Below, in pieces: positions 11,638 through 22,200 of a stretch of 64,000 bases of DNA (position 1 is the stretch's first letter; each line of letters starts with the position of its first letter). The position numbers were made by a program, and so were the translations under genes. Under the pieces are notes generated by a model. That model made no database searches. It worked only from the letters and a program-made list of their open reading frames with translations, and was not told where the DNA came from. The DNA is from Diadophis punctatus similis (lineage: Eukaryota; Chordata; Lepidosauria; Squamata; Dipsadidae), in NCBI GenBank assembly GCA_023053685.1, contig JALIGW010000003.1, positions 138,133,126 to 138,197,125 of the forward strand, read 5' to 3'.

Positions 11638-11643
<6 letters not shown>

Positions 11644-12619
11644 TGGCTGTTGGTTTACTTGCACTTCTTTCCTTACTTCATTTCAAACTTTCACTACATT
11701 CTTTTAAAAAGAGCTGAAAGTGCATATTTCCTTCTCTTCCCCCCTTCCCAAAATCCCACCCCCAATGATTATTCTAAATCTTACTATGTTCAAGAGAGCC
11801 AAACACTATCAGGCATTAAATGCATGCTTTACTTTTTCTCTAGCAATAACAAGTAACACAGACTTCTTGTTTACTATTTTGTCTGCAGGAGAATTTTGTA
11901 ACTTGGAACCTTTCAGCACTGCCTTAACCATAATTTAATTAACAGAATGTCTGCAGAATTGGGATTTATCTCAAGAACCCGTTCACATTGCTTCTGATCA
12001 TCCAAATCTGAGCCATTTCTTTGGCTGCATGAATTGATTTCAGTTAAATGTGGTTTACCTCTTTTATTATCCCAGCTTGATAACCAACTTGCAAAAAGAA
12101 AGATACATGGAAGCTGCATACTGGGATAAAGAAACTTGCATTTGAGAAGGTTGGATTATTGTTTTAATCTACTTCCCCTCCTAAATTGTGTCGTGTCCAT
12201 CCTCTGAAAAACACTGCATTTTGTCCAACTACCGTTCTTGGTCATTGGAGTTGACAGGAAAGGGGAAATATTCTGAGGGTGGGTCAGTGTAAGTTTTTAG
12301 AATATTCTGTGTGACTCAGCGTGGTCGTTGAGACATTCTCAAATTCATTTGCACATCTAGCTTGAGTCAAGTGAATTATCTGGAAAAGATTGCATCTAGG
12401 CAAAATTCAGGAAGCACAAAAAGACACTGTCCGTTTATTAATTTATATATTTATTTATTTTATAGATTTATAAGGCTGTTCAACTCAGACAATGTGACTC
12501 TGAGCAGTGTACACATAATAAAAAAAATTAAAAAAAATCATTTATAGGTAGTTATTATCTTACATCCATTCATTCAGTGACAATAATTCCAAGTAATGAT
12601 GACATTGAAAAATGGACAT

Positions 12620-13301
12620 ACTGTATGACTGGTCCTCTAGGGCCATCACATCATGATCATGTGGGTTGGGTGCCTGGCCCATAGTTATGTCATCTCAGGT
12701 AACTTCAGTCACAAGACCGCAATCTTCCCTGCCAACTTCCCACAAACAAAACCAATGGGGAAGCTGGAAGGGAAGGTCAAAGTCACTCCCAGCCCACAGC
12801 ATCCCCCGACTGCAGGCAGTCTCTGCTGAAGTTCCTAGGCCTCTCCCAACTCACACACAGCCTGCCTTGCGCCTCCCAAGCTCTCTCCTAGCCTCCCTCA
12901 GTTCATATGTCACCTGTACCGGGTCTCCCAAGCCCTACCTCAATTTGAATGTGGCCTGGTCTTACTTTATCCCAACTCCTTCATGGACTTCACTGAGTCT
13001 CCCAATTCTTCACCATCTTCAATTTGCATGCAGCCTGCACTGGGCCTCCCTTGGCTTGCAGACAGTCTGTCTCGGGCCTCTAAGGGTCTCCCCCAACCCC
13101 CACAGCGTACCCCCTCATTACCTGGAACTCCTGTCACTTCACACTTAATAACCCATGCCTCTTGTGTTGACAGCAGTTGGGACTGTTGGGATTGTGGTTG
13201 AGAGTGCAGTAATATGATGTCACAATTTACAACTGCGTTATTTAGTGATGCCAATCCCAGTCCCAGTTGCTGTCGTAACCCCAGGACTAACTGTACATCT
13301 A
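12620..13301. repeat. TAGTCC-family repeat, copy C, with internal minisatellite
   Basis: Family words are visible at both ends: tgactggtcctctagggccatcac at the left, atttacaactgcgttatttagtgatgcc and ccaggactaactgtaca at the right. Between them (about 12785-13130) is a C-rich degenerate tandem array with units like gcctgcactgggcctccc and cctgtaccgggtctccc. The L1 at 13302-18612 inserted at the right end of this repeat. Confidence 0.55.
13282..13301. repeat. L1 target-site duplication, left copy
   Basis: The 20 bp caggactaactgtacatcta match 18613-18632 at 19 of 20 positions. Together they bracket the L1. Confidence 0.9.
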
Positions 13302-14157
13302 TAAAAAATAGTTTTTATTAAACAGTTTTAAAAACAACATTAAATACAAGCCACCCATTCAAAAACAACATAACATAACATAACATAAACATAACATAAC
13401 GCCATATACCATAAAAAATTCATTTTACAGCGTACCGTATCGGTGTACATACTATGTTTTTATATCTATTACTCTTTAACTTATATTTATTCGTATATTT
13501 CCTAAGTCCTACATATAATTTCTTCTTAATATCTAACATCTCGTCTAATTATATCCACCTATCACCTTGTTTTCATGCATCTATACACATAAATACAAAT
13601 ATCCATACCTGTTTTGATTTATTGTCATACCATTATCTATTAATTTTACTTTTATGTTCCAGCCAATTATACAATTTGTTCCATATTTTATAAAATTCCA
13701 TTTCCTCTCTGTCGTGTATTTCCATAGTTAATTTATTCATTTCAGCACATTCTAATATCTTTTTAATTACCATTGTGCTTGAAGAGGCTGTTTCTGATTT
13801 CCAATGTTGGGCATAAATAATTCTAGCTGCTGTCGTTATATGCAGTATAAGATATTGATTATTTTTATTTATCTTTCCTTTTATAATCCCTAACAAAAAC
13901 AATTCTGGTTTTAGTTCTACTTTTTGTTCTATAATTTCCTCTATCCACCTTTGAATCTTTCTTCAATATTTTTTTGCCTCTGGGCACGTCCACCACATGT
14001 GGTAGTACGTCCCCTGATCATGTTTACATTTCTAACATTTAGCTGTTATATTTGGAGACATCTTCGCCAATCTTGCCTGAGGTAGGTACCATCTATAGAA
14101 CATTTTATAGATGTTTTCTTTATAGGATGCTGCCATTGTGAGTTTATAATTTTGATC

Positions 14158-15065
14158 TCAAATTTTCTCCCAATACTCCAATTCAATTGTGTAACCAAAA
14201 TTTTGAGCCCAAATCACCATTACTTCTTTTACTGTTTCCTCCTCCATTTTAACATTTAATAGACAATTGTAAGTTTTTGTTATCGTTTTCTCTTCAGTTC
14301 CTATAAATTTTTTATCCAGTTCTTGATATTCTTGTTGAAATCCGAATTGTGACAAATCTTTTTTGTACCTAGATTGAATTTGCAGGTAAGGCCACCAATC
14401 TATTTTTATTCCAACCAATGCCAAATCTTCTTTTGATTTAAGATTATTTTGTTTGTCCAATAGATCTTTATAGGTCACTTTCTTGTCCAAGTCTAAAAGG
14501 TTTGGGTAGATTGTTGCTTCCATAGGAGATATCCATTTAGGGGTTTTGATATAGTATTTTTTCTTAATCTCCATCCAGTCCTCTAATAGTGCTCCCCTCA
14601 CATGGTGTCTCTGAAAGTACTTATGAGATTTGTGTTTTCCTTCCCAGATGAAATTGTGCCAGCCTGCCTGCAAATCGTGGCCCTCTATGGTTAATATTCT
14701 TTTATTACTAAGCAATATCCATTTCCTTAGCCATGTTACCGCCGCTGCCTGATGGTATAGTTCCCAGTCTGGTAGTCCAAAACCTCCTTTTTTTTTCTTC
14801 CAGTCCATGTTGCAATTGGGATTCATCTTATAGTTGTTGGATATTTTTTTTCTTTCCTTAATTTATGGGCCAACCATCTCCCAGGTTTATTTGCATATTC
14901 AAAATAGTTTTGTTTCATGGCTTTGATATTACGGCTTATTTCTTCTTGAGTTGCCAAATTAATCATATGCTTAGTTAAATCTCTTTCCTCTTTGAATTTA
15001 TTACTTAGTGCTTCTTTCTGCATTAATGATTCCTGTTCCTTGAGCTTTGTATACAAGATTTCCAA
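14158..15065 (-). pseudogene. L1 ORF2 linker plus C-terminal segment, RT missing
   Basis: The linker frame (15065-14823) carries YANKPGRWLAHKLRKEK, normally just upstream of the RT domain. The next frame (14826-14158) begins with KKKKGGFGLPDWELYHQAA, normally just downstream of it. So about 1.3-1.6 kb of RT coding sequence, an estimate from typical L1 length, is absent. Further ORF2 C-terminal coding (TTAARIIYAQHWKSE) continues at 13902-13633. Confidence 0.88.
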
Positions 15066-15070
15066 TTTTT

Positions 15071-15683
15071 TTGTTCTAGCCAGGTGTCTCCAACCTTGGC
15101 AATTTTAAGACTTGTGGACTTCAACTCCCAGAATTCCACAGTCCGCTTTGTTAGCTTTGCTGGCTGTGGAATTCTGGGAGTTGAAGTCCACAAGTCTTAA
15201 AATTGCCAAGGTTGGAAACCTCTAGACAACTTAACAAAATAAAGAAGCTTTTTAAAATGAATGCTTGCTCTGAAGAGGTCCAGTACTATTGTATCTTCTT
15301 TTAAATAATAGAGATGTATACTTTCAGAAATTTTAATTCATTTTAACAGCTCTGTACAAGTATAGTCTGAAATGTAACAGTGTCCTGGAGTTAAATCCTG
15401 ACTTACCTTGGAGTAGATCTATTTAAATAATTGGGAGGAGTTAGTGTGACTACATTTAAGAAAACTTTCTGGCATAATGCACATTTCTCCAATTCTTTGC
15501 TATTTCTATGGGTCAGGCACACATGCACAGAAATACACAGCAAACAGTGTATATCATCTGTGCTGTTTGTTGTTTGCTGTTTGGCAAATTGCTTGGAGGC
15601 AGAGGCCTTTTTTCCTTGTTTTCCTCCTCCAAAACTAAGGTGCGTCTTATACTCCGGTGTGTCTTATACTCTGAAAAATACGG
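15071..15683. mobile_element. CCGTATTTTTCGG MITE, truncated, nested in L1
   Basis: The right end reads cttatactctgaaaaatacgg followed by TA (15684-15685). The interior is the reverse complement of about 49326-49835 of the 986-bp copy (shared words: gcaaacagcaaacag, aattatttaaatagatctac, ttgttaagttgtctag). The other half is missing, so the copy is truncated near 15071. A hairpin MITE (15081-15220) sits at the broken side. Confidence 0.8.
15081..15220. mobile_element. Hairpin hAT MITE (CAGTGTTTCTCAACC family), nested
   Basis: The left arm is caggtgtctccaaccttggc plus aattttaagacttgtggact; the right arm is its inverse, ending ccaaggttggaaacc. The arms are about 65 bp and near-perfect, around a short loop. 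Diverged flanks (gttctag and tctagac) may be the remains of an 8-bp duplication. Other copies are at 41130, 46098 and 46621. Confidence 0.8.
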
Positions 15684-15685
15684 TA

Positions 15686-16611
15686 GTTCTCTTTCTATCT
15701 TTTGTATATATGCTTTTTCTTTTAAAACGTTTTGATTGAGTGACCACCTGGCTGTTTTTCTTCTCCTTCCTCTCCATTTTATTTTAACTGGGTTATGGTC
15801 AGCCCATTTATTTGGTAAGATCTCTATTGCTTCTATTTTGGTTATCAGCTCTGGATTCATCCAGGCCATATCTATTCTCGACCATGATCTGTGGGGATTT
15901 GAGAAAAACATGTATTGTCTCCTTTGTGGATTTAGTTTCCTCCATGCATCGTATATATCCAATTCTTTAGCCATATTCAAATAAGTGTTTGGTAGATGTC
16001 TTCTAATATTTTTCTTGTTTATACATTTATAATCTTTTTTATTGTCTACGATCACATTGAAGTCACCTACTATACATAGGTTGTCCCATTTTATTTCTGT
16101 TATTATTTTATGTAATTTGGAATAAAAAAAATTCTGATTTTTGTTCGGTGCATATATCCCCACTAATAGGATTCGTTTTTGCCCAGTCACTACCTCTACA
16201 ATTAAAATCCTACCTTCCTTGTCTGTATATATCAGCGTCGAATTTAACCATTCTTTTATATAAATTGCAATTCCTCTTTTTTTGGGGGGGGGGTAAGCGC
16301 CAAATATAATTTTTCCCTAATTTTGGATACTTTAACAAATTAACAAATTTTTCTTTTATATGCACCTCCTGTAGGCAGACTATGCCCATTTCTTGTTTCT
16401 GAAGATCCAACAATACATGTTTTCTCTTGATGGGTGAATTTAAACCATTGATATTAATTGACAATATATGAATTTCTCCTTCCTCCGTTTTATTGTTTAG
16501 TATTTGTTTTTGAGCTTCCTTTTGTTCGTACTTCTGTTTGTGCCCTTGTTCTTGCTCCTTCTCTTTCATATTTTTCTGTATCTTTCCTATCTCTAGACTC
16601 TTGCTCCTCAA
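15686..16611 (-). pseudogene. L1 ORF2 endonuclease domain remnant
   Basis: This is an apurinic-type endonuclease domain, which nicks target DNA for target-primed reverse transcription. Recognisable motifs in order are ILSININGLNS, VCLQEVHI (consensus LQETH), VGDFNVIVD, SWSRIDMAW and ADHNPVKI, so the main catalytic residues remain. A frameshift at the G run at about 16287-16296 splits the domain into two frames (16611-16210 and 16190-15686). The frame is then broken by the MITE ending at 15683. Confidence 0.88.
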
Positions 16612-17595
16612 TTTGACTTTCTGACACTAGATCTTCCTGACTTTTACTATCATTCTCATCTCTGCTGTCCCGATCCTCATCCCCTGCCAGAAAGTGCTCA
16701 TAAAAATATTGTGCCTTTTCTAATGTATCAACCCTAAATTTCTTCTCTCTCCACGTAATCAACATCCCTTCTGGGATAAGCCATCTAAACATAGTTTTAT
16801 GTTTTATCAATTGGGTCAATAGAAAGTTATAACTCCTTCTTTTTTCCCTTACCCTACTGGGGATCTGTCTTAATATCAATATTTCTTTTCCTTTATACTT
16901 CAAAGGCTCTCCTTTTGTACAACTAAAGATCTCATCCCTCATTACTTTTCTCAGAAATCTAATATGTACTTCTCTCGGAAGTCTATGTTTTTGGGCGCAG
17001 TTGGTGTAAATTCTGTACACCTCATCAAATTCATTTAAGATTTCTTGCCTATTCTTATCCAGTATCTGTTCTAAAATCTCTGCCATAAGCTCAAGTAAAT
17101 TTTCTTCTTTAGTTTCAGGAATATTTTGAAATCTCAAATAGAACATAGACTTCTCCATCTCCAAATGGGAGATTGCCTCTTCCAGATTTTTGTTCATTTC
17201 CACTAACTTATTATCTGTCAGGTCTAGTCTTTTTTCTGTCTGTTCGGTTCTGTCTGCAACTTCTTTTATTTGTTGCTTGTTTTTTGCTATAGCCACCTGA
17301 ATTGTCCTTACCTTATCATCCATTTTACACATAGTTTTTTACCTCACTCATCTCACTTTTCACATCATCCAAACCTTTTGTTATGACTTCCTGCATCTTC
17401 ATTACAGTTTCTTGTAATAAGTTCAGTGACATCTGTACCCCTTGCAGATTCATATTCTCCTCCCAGCATACTCTCCATTGATCTTTGCCCAGCTGGGGCG
17501 GTTATTGATGTTACTGCTTTTTTGCCACCTTTTGTTATTGTTGAGGTCATACTTGTCATTTTAAATATCTTGAAAAAATTATTCCACTCTATCAT
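16490..17595 (-). pseudogene. L1 ORF1p remnant
   Basis: L1 ORF1p is an RNA-binding chaperone that trimerises through a coiled coil. Here two frames cover it. The N-terminal frame (17595-17365) includes TSTITKGGKKAVTS. A frameshift or stop near 17340-17365 precedes the main 280-residue frame (17332-16490). That frame shows heptad-like coiled coil (NKQQIKEVADRTEQTEKRL), then FYLRFQNIPE, the hallmark of the RRM domain, then the C-terminal domain (PREVHIRFL). The end is highly charged and overlaps the ORF2 start region. Confidence 0.85.
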
Positions 17596-18612
17596 ATAAT
17601 AATTATATCTTAAAATTCTAGTTATATGTCTAATTAAATATTAAACATTAATAAGTCACCAATATTCTATATATAGTTAATAATATATAATCCTAATAAG
17701 TAATTGCAGTAGTTATAACATACAATCTATATTTACAACAATTGATCCCTTAATCCTCTCAACAATCAATGCTCACCATCAAATCATAACCAATCTTAAA
17801 CAATCACAATCTTAATTTCATCTGCTATTAAAATATAGTCCATTCTAAAGGTTGTCTTTCCTACAATAATAATAGAAATCTTTAAATTCAATATCCAACT
17901 GTCACGTTCACAGGTTTGATTTCTTCCTCAAGTTCTATTTTCTTCACGATCTCCGAATCTATTTCCTTCCCAAGATGTCATCCTTCCGTTTTGCACTGTC
18001 AGCCAACCTCCTTCTTTCAATCTCTACCTTTCTCTGTCCTTCTCTCTCACGTCCTTCTACTGTCTTTCTCCAAATTTTCTCTCCAAAGTCCCCACTCTTT
18101 CTCTTCTTCTTCCTTCTCCCTCTTTCGCCGTCAAAACACTTTCTCAGTCCCTTCTCACACCGCCCTCTTCTCCATTCGTCAAACTTTACTTTGCCTTCTC
18201 CTCTCCCACTATGTATTTGCCGCTTTTCAATCTATTTGGAATCTCGTTTTTTCACTTGCCTTTCTCAGTTCAATTTTTGTAAATCAACACAGAGGATCTT
18301 TCACTTTTTAACTTTCTTTGCCACTCATACGCCTCGCTGCTTTCTCACTCTTTGCTTCCTCTTTAGCAAGCGGACTGTCATGCCTTCAGATCGGCCATTT
18401 ACAGGCCGATTTCTTCTGTGTCTGATCCGAGGGAACCTCTGGCCAGGAGATTGCCTTTCTCCTTTAGTGCTCCAAAGTCTCCCCTCTCCAAAGGTGCTCT
18501 CTTCAAGAGCTAACCTTGCCCAAAAGGCCACAGAAACACGAAAAATTGTGCAAGCCGAACAGAGCCCCCACCGGCTTGCTCGCACCGGCGTGACATCACT
18601 GCCGGAAGTCCT

Positions 18613-18632
18613 CAGGACTTACTGTACATCTA
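18613..18632. repeat. L1 target-site duplication, right copy
   Basis: The 20 bp caggacttactgtacatcta are the partner of 13282-13301, with one mismatch. Confidence 0.9.
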
Positions 18633-19225
18633 ACAAACAATACATAAATACAAAATGTAAATTGGCAAATGAGCACAGAACAAAACGACGATAGGGAAGA
18701 GGGGAATTCCCACCCAATCAGCCTTATAGTCTGGGGGAAGAACACATGTGTAGCTAGACATTTTATACTCCCCATAGATAAGAGATACAACTTATCTGCT
18801 ACTACTAGAGGGGCCTTGGGCCTGAAAGGTTCTGCCCATTCCCATTTGGCTATTTTGAAAAAGGAATCTGAGAATGGGGCTTTGTGATTCATAGAGAACA
18901 TTTTAGGGGGAAAAATCCTGCTGGTGGAATAAAGAAAGATCTGACAGATTTGCTTTCATGGTAGATCTTGGATGCTGCCTTCCTATTCTTGCAGCTTTCT
19001 GTCAGGATTATCACTGCTACATGGTCACTTAACCCTCATTCCATGATGGGGAGGATGTTTCAGGCCGCATATCAGTCTTCTTTCCTTCTCCTGCCATCTT
19101 GCCCTGGCACAACTACCTCATAATCAGCCTCAGCCTCCTGGATAGGAAGCCATGACTTTTGTTAGAAGGCAGAATATTAGACTGAAGGGAATAAGATTCC
19201 TCCATGAGACGAGAAGTAGTTTTAT

Positions 19226-19450
19226 AGCAATAGCACTTACTTATATACCGCTTCATAGTGCTTTACAGCCCTCTCTAAGCGGTTTACAGAGTTCAGCATA
19301 TTGCCCCCAACAATCTGGGTCCTCATTTTACCCACCTCGAAAGGATGGAAGGCTGAGTCAACCTTGAGCCTGGTGAGATTTGAACAGCTGAACTGCTGAA
19401 CTAGCAGTTCAGATTGCAGTGCTGCTTTTAACCACTGCACCACTACAGGC
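19226..19450 (-). mobile_element. tRNA-derived SINE (family A)
   Basis: Reverse complement of the SINE at 3488: it contains agcaatagcacttac, ctctaagcggtttacagag and ggaaggctgagtcaacc, with the tRNA-like head at the right (taaccactgcaccactac). Just beyond the head, the phrase actacaggctctatcc is tandemly duplicated (about 19442-19505). Confidence 0.85.
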
Positions 19451-19505
19451 TCTATCCACTACAGGCTCTATCCACTTTTAACCACTGCACCACTACAAGC
19501 TCTAT

Positions 19506-21194
19506 CTCCTAGCTAAAAGAAAAAAAATTAACTTTTTTTTCCTTTTTGCCTCTATTACTGTGACTGTGAATCAAAACATCTTATTTTAATACACTTGGAA
19601 AATTATTTGGTCATATAAAAATGTATTGCTTCATATGAACTATAGCTTTTATCTTTTTAAATTACATTGTTTATTTGTAGATTGTACTTATAAAAGACAG
19701 GGAAAAGGTTTTGTTCTTTTAAAGAAAGTTAAAAAAAATGGAAAAGAAGGATTGGGCCAATTTTTTCCTCACATCCAAAGGCAGAGCAAATAACACTGAA
19801 CTCAGCAGAAAAGTGTGTGTGTGAACTCTTCCTAAGGACATTTAAAATACATGAAGTTGAAGAGTTGTTTAAAATGGCCTCTTTATAAATTATATACCAA
19901 ATACCAACCACCTTTGTACCAAAGCTGAACTCAATACAAATCCAAATAATAAACCCACTGCAAAACATGTATTATGCAAGTGTATGTATAGAGCTATTCA
20001 GTTTTATAATTACTGTAGCAATACACAAAAGGTCAAGCTTCTGCAGATATCTGGAATCATAAAAGTAATTATATGACCTGGGATACTGGGGATTGAAAAT
20101 AAAAGAAAAATAATGCACTCTTGTATGAGCTAAGAGCTAACCTGAGGGACCCCATCAGTGGAATGATCTGACAAAGGGCACTGAAAATAATAACCAAAAG
20201 ATGTTCCTTTGAGGATGATATTTTGTCCTCATAAAAGACTCGCAGAAAATTATTATATAGTATCTATGGTTCAGGGAATAGTGGTCCTATTCAATGTTAG
20301 AAAATGGTGGTGATGGAATATATGTCTGTATGTGTATCAGACTGGCAATTATTTCTATAAAATCTGATTCATCAGATTAAACAAGATGCACCAATGTTTG
20401 TGCCACTAATACTTGAATGGACAAGAAGCTGGCAAGGATTAATATATTCAATAGAAATAGAAAGTCAAATATAATATAGTGCTTTATATTGTAGTTAACA
20501 ACTTTCATTATTGCTGCAGTCCACATCAGGCAGTAAGGAAAGTTTAAACTGCAGGAACACAGACATGAAATATTGTTAAATAGTACCTACCCAGCAATTA
20601 ATAATTCTTTAAACAGGTGCTGTTGTATTGACAAAGCAAATCACGCAGAGCTTAGCAACAGTATCAGAAATTGTACTGCATTAATCCAACAGTAGCTATT
20701 GTAAGAGTCCTCTTACAATTACTTCCTGCCTTTGTTGTTCCCAAGTTACTGCACAGAGTGGGACTCCCTATAAAACTACAATAATCTACTCTTATCATCT
20801 GACTCATACAGACTAATATTTGAGAATGTTATATTATTCCTCCAGCAGCACTGATGGCAAAGCTGCTGACAGAATAAAGACTCTTCTATAATTTGCCAAG
20901 TTAAATGAATTTAATTTGTAAATGCAAGACTACTGTTTCGCTTTGTGCAGGATGAGCCGAGATCATGCTTCAAACTTTTTGCAATTTATAACCGTATAAA
21001 TATTGCCTTCATCATCAAATAGCAAAAATTATGAAGTTTTCAGCTGCTGACTTCCAAGAGTTAAGTATACCAAATTATTTAAATAACCATGTATGTCAGA
21101 AATCTTTCCTGTTATTTTCATTTCTTTAAACACAGTGGAAGTACTACTTGTACTACTTCACACTGGTTAGGCACAAATGTCCTTCTGCTGAACC
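19506..21194. other. AT-rich intron, nothing recognised
   Basis: No repeat or exon is recognised in this 1.7 kb. It is one of the longer repeat-poor stretches of intron 2. Confidence 0.4.
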
Positions 21195-21202
21195 ATTTAG
21201 AG

Positions 21203-21461
21203 CAGCGGTTCCTAACCTTTTTGGCTCCAGAGACTGGTTTCGTGGAAGACAATTTTTCCACGGACCAGGGAGGGGAGAAGGAGCACGCAACCTAGATCCC
21301 TCACATATGCAGTTTAGACAGTGATATTAGTGCTGGGGAACAGCTGCAAATACAGATGAAGTTTTGCTCACTCACCTGCCACTCACCTCCAACTGTGCGG
21401 CCCAGTTCCTAACAGGCCGCGGACCGGTCCTGGTCCGTGGCTTGGGGATTGGGGATCCCTG
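21203..21461. mobile_element. hAT-like non-autonomous element (CAGCGGTTCCTAACC)
   Basis: It starts cagcggttcctaacctttttggctcc and ends ggggattggggatccctg. The interior has ggaagacaatttttccacgg and gcggcccagttcctaacagg. The flanks atttagag (21195-21202) and atttagaa (21462-21469) match at 7 of 8 positions. I recall very similar interspersed repeats in mammalian genomes, but do not assign a family name. Confidence 0.75.
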
Positions 21462-22044
21462 ATTTAGAATATGAAATGTCCTACTGTTTTTTCTAGATCA
21501 AAGCTCAACATTAATGTTTCAGAATCTTGAGAATCTATTTTTGAAGATATTATGAGACTGACAAATATGAGACACGATAAGAGTTTCAGTGGCAAGCCTG
21601 ATACTTCTAGAAAGAAATAAGTACAGTAATTAGTAAATTAGTTTAATCTAAATGAACGTACAAAAAGTGTGTGTTCTTTTGTGCTCAAAGTTTCCTCAAC
21701 TCTTCTCCACTAAAATATTGCCAGAACAGCCATTACAATATTTACATCCACTGGCAAAGGCAAATGCATGTCATGGCATAATTGCACAAAATGTGTTCAT
21801 TTGAAAATAATGTCCTAATGCATGTGACTTCATTCTGTCTTGTTCCAGACACTTCTGTGTTATGCTACCAGCCTTTATAAATATATCGCGCTATGAAGAT
21901 CAAGAGGACAGGTTCAATGTCAATATTTTTTAAAAAAATTAGTTATAAAGTTATCATGTGCAGCAACTTTATAACTTTTATTTAATTAATTAAATTTATA
22001 GGCTGCCCAGCTCCATCATGATTTCGGGCAATATTGATCACAAT

Positions 22045-22200
22045 CAGAGGTGGTATTCAGCCGGTTCGCACCAGTTTGGGCGAACCGATAGTGAAAATTT
22101 TGAGCAGTTCAGAGAACTGGCAAATCTTACCACTTGTAAGGCGCAGACGCCAAGCGCCACTTATGGCGCGTGTCTGATTGCTAGCTGCGCAGCCAGTGCA
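22045..22200. mobile_element. hAT-like fragment (CAGAGGTGGTATTCAGCC)
   Basis: One terminus is recognisable (cagaggtggtattcagccgg followed by ttcgcaccagtttgggcg). The other terminus and the duplication were not found, so this copy is truncated, or interrupted by the GC-rich element to its right. Confidence 0.45.

Larger units (their letters stand above)
13302..18612 (-). mobile_element. L1 LINE, RT domain deleted, 20-bp TSD
   Basis: On the minus strand the order is a CpG-bearing 5' leader (18612 to about 17600), ORF1, the ORF2 endonuclease, a nested MITE, the endonuclease-RT linker, the ORF2 C-terminus and an A-rich 3' end near 13310. Frameshifts occur in both ORFs, one of them at a G run near 16285-16296. 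The reverse transcriptase core is missing: the linker ending at about 14823 abuts the post-RT segment starting at about 14826. The near-perfect duplication shows a single retrotransposition event reaching the 5' region. The copy cannot be autonomous. Confidence 0.9.
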
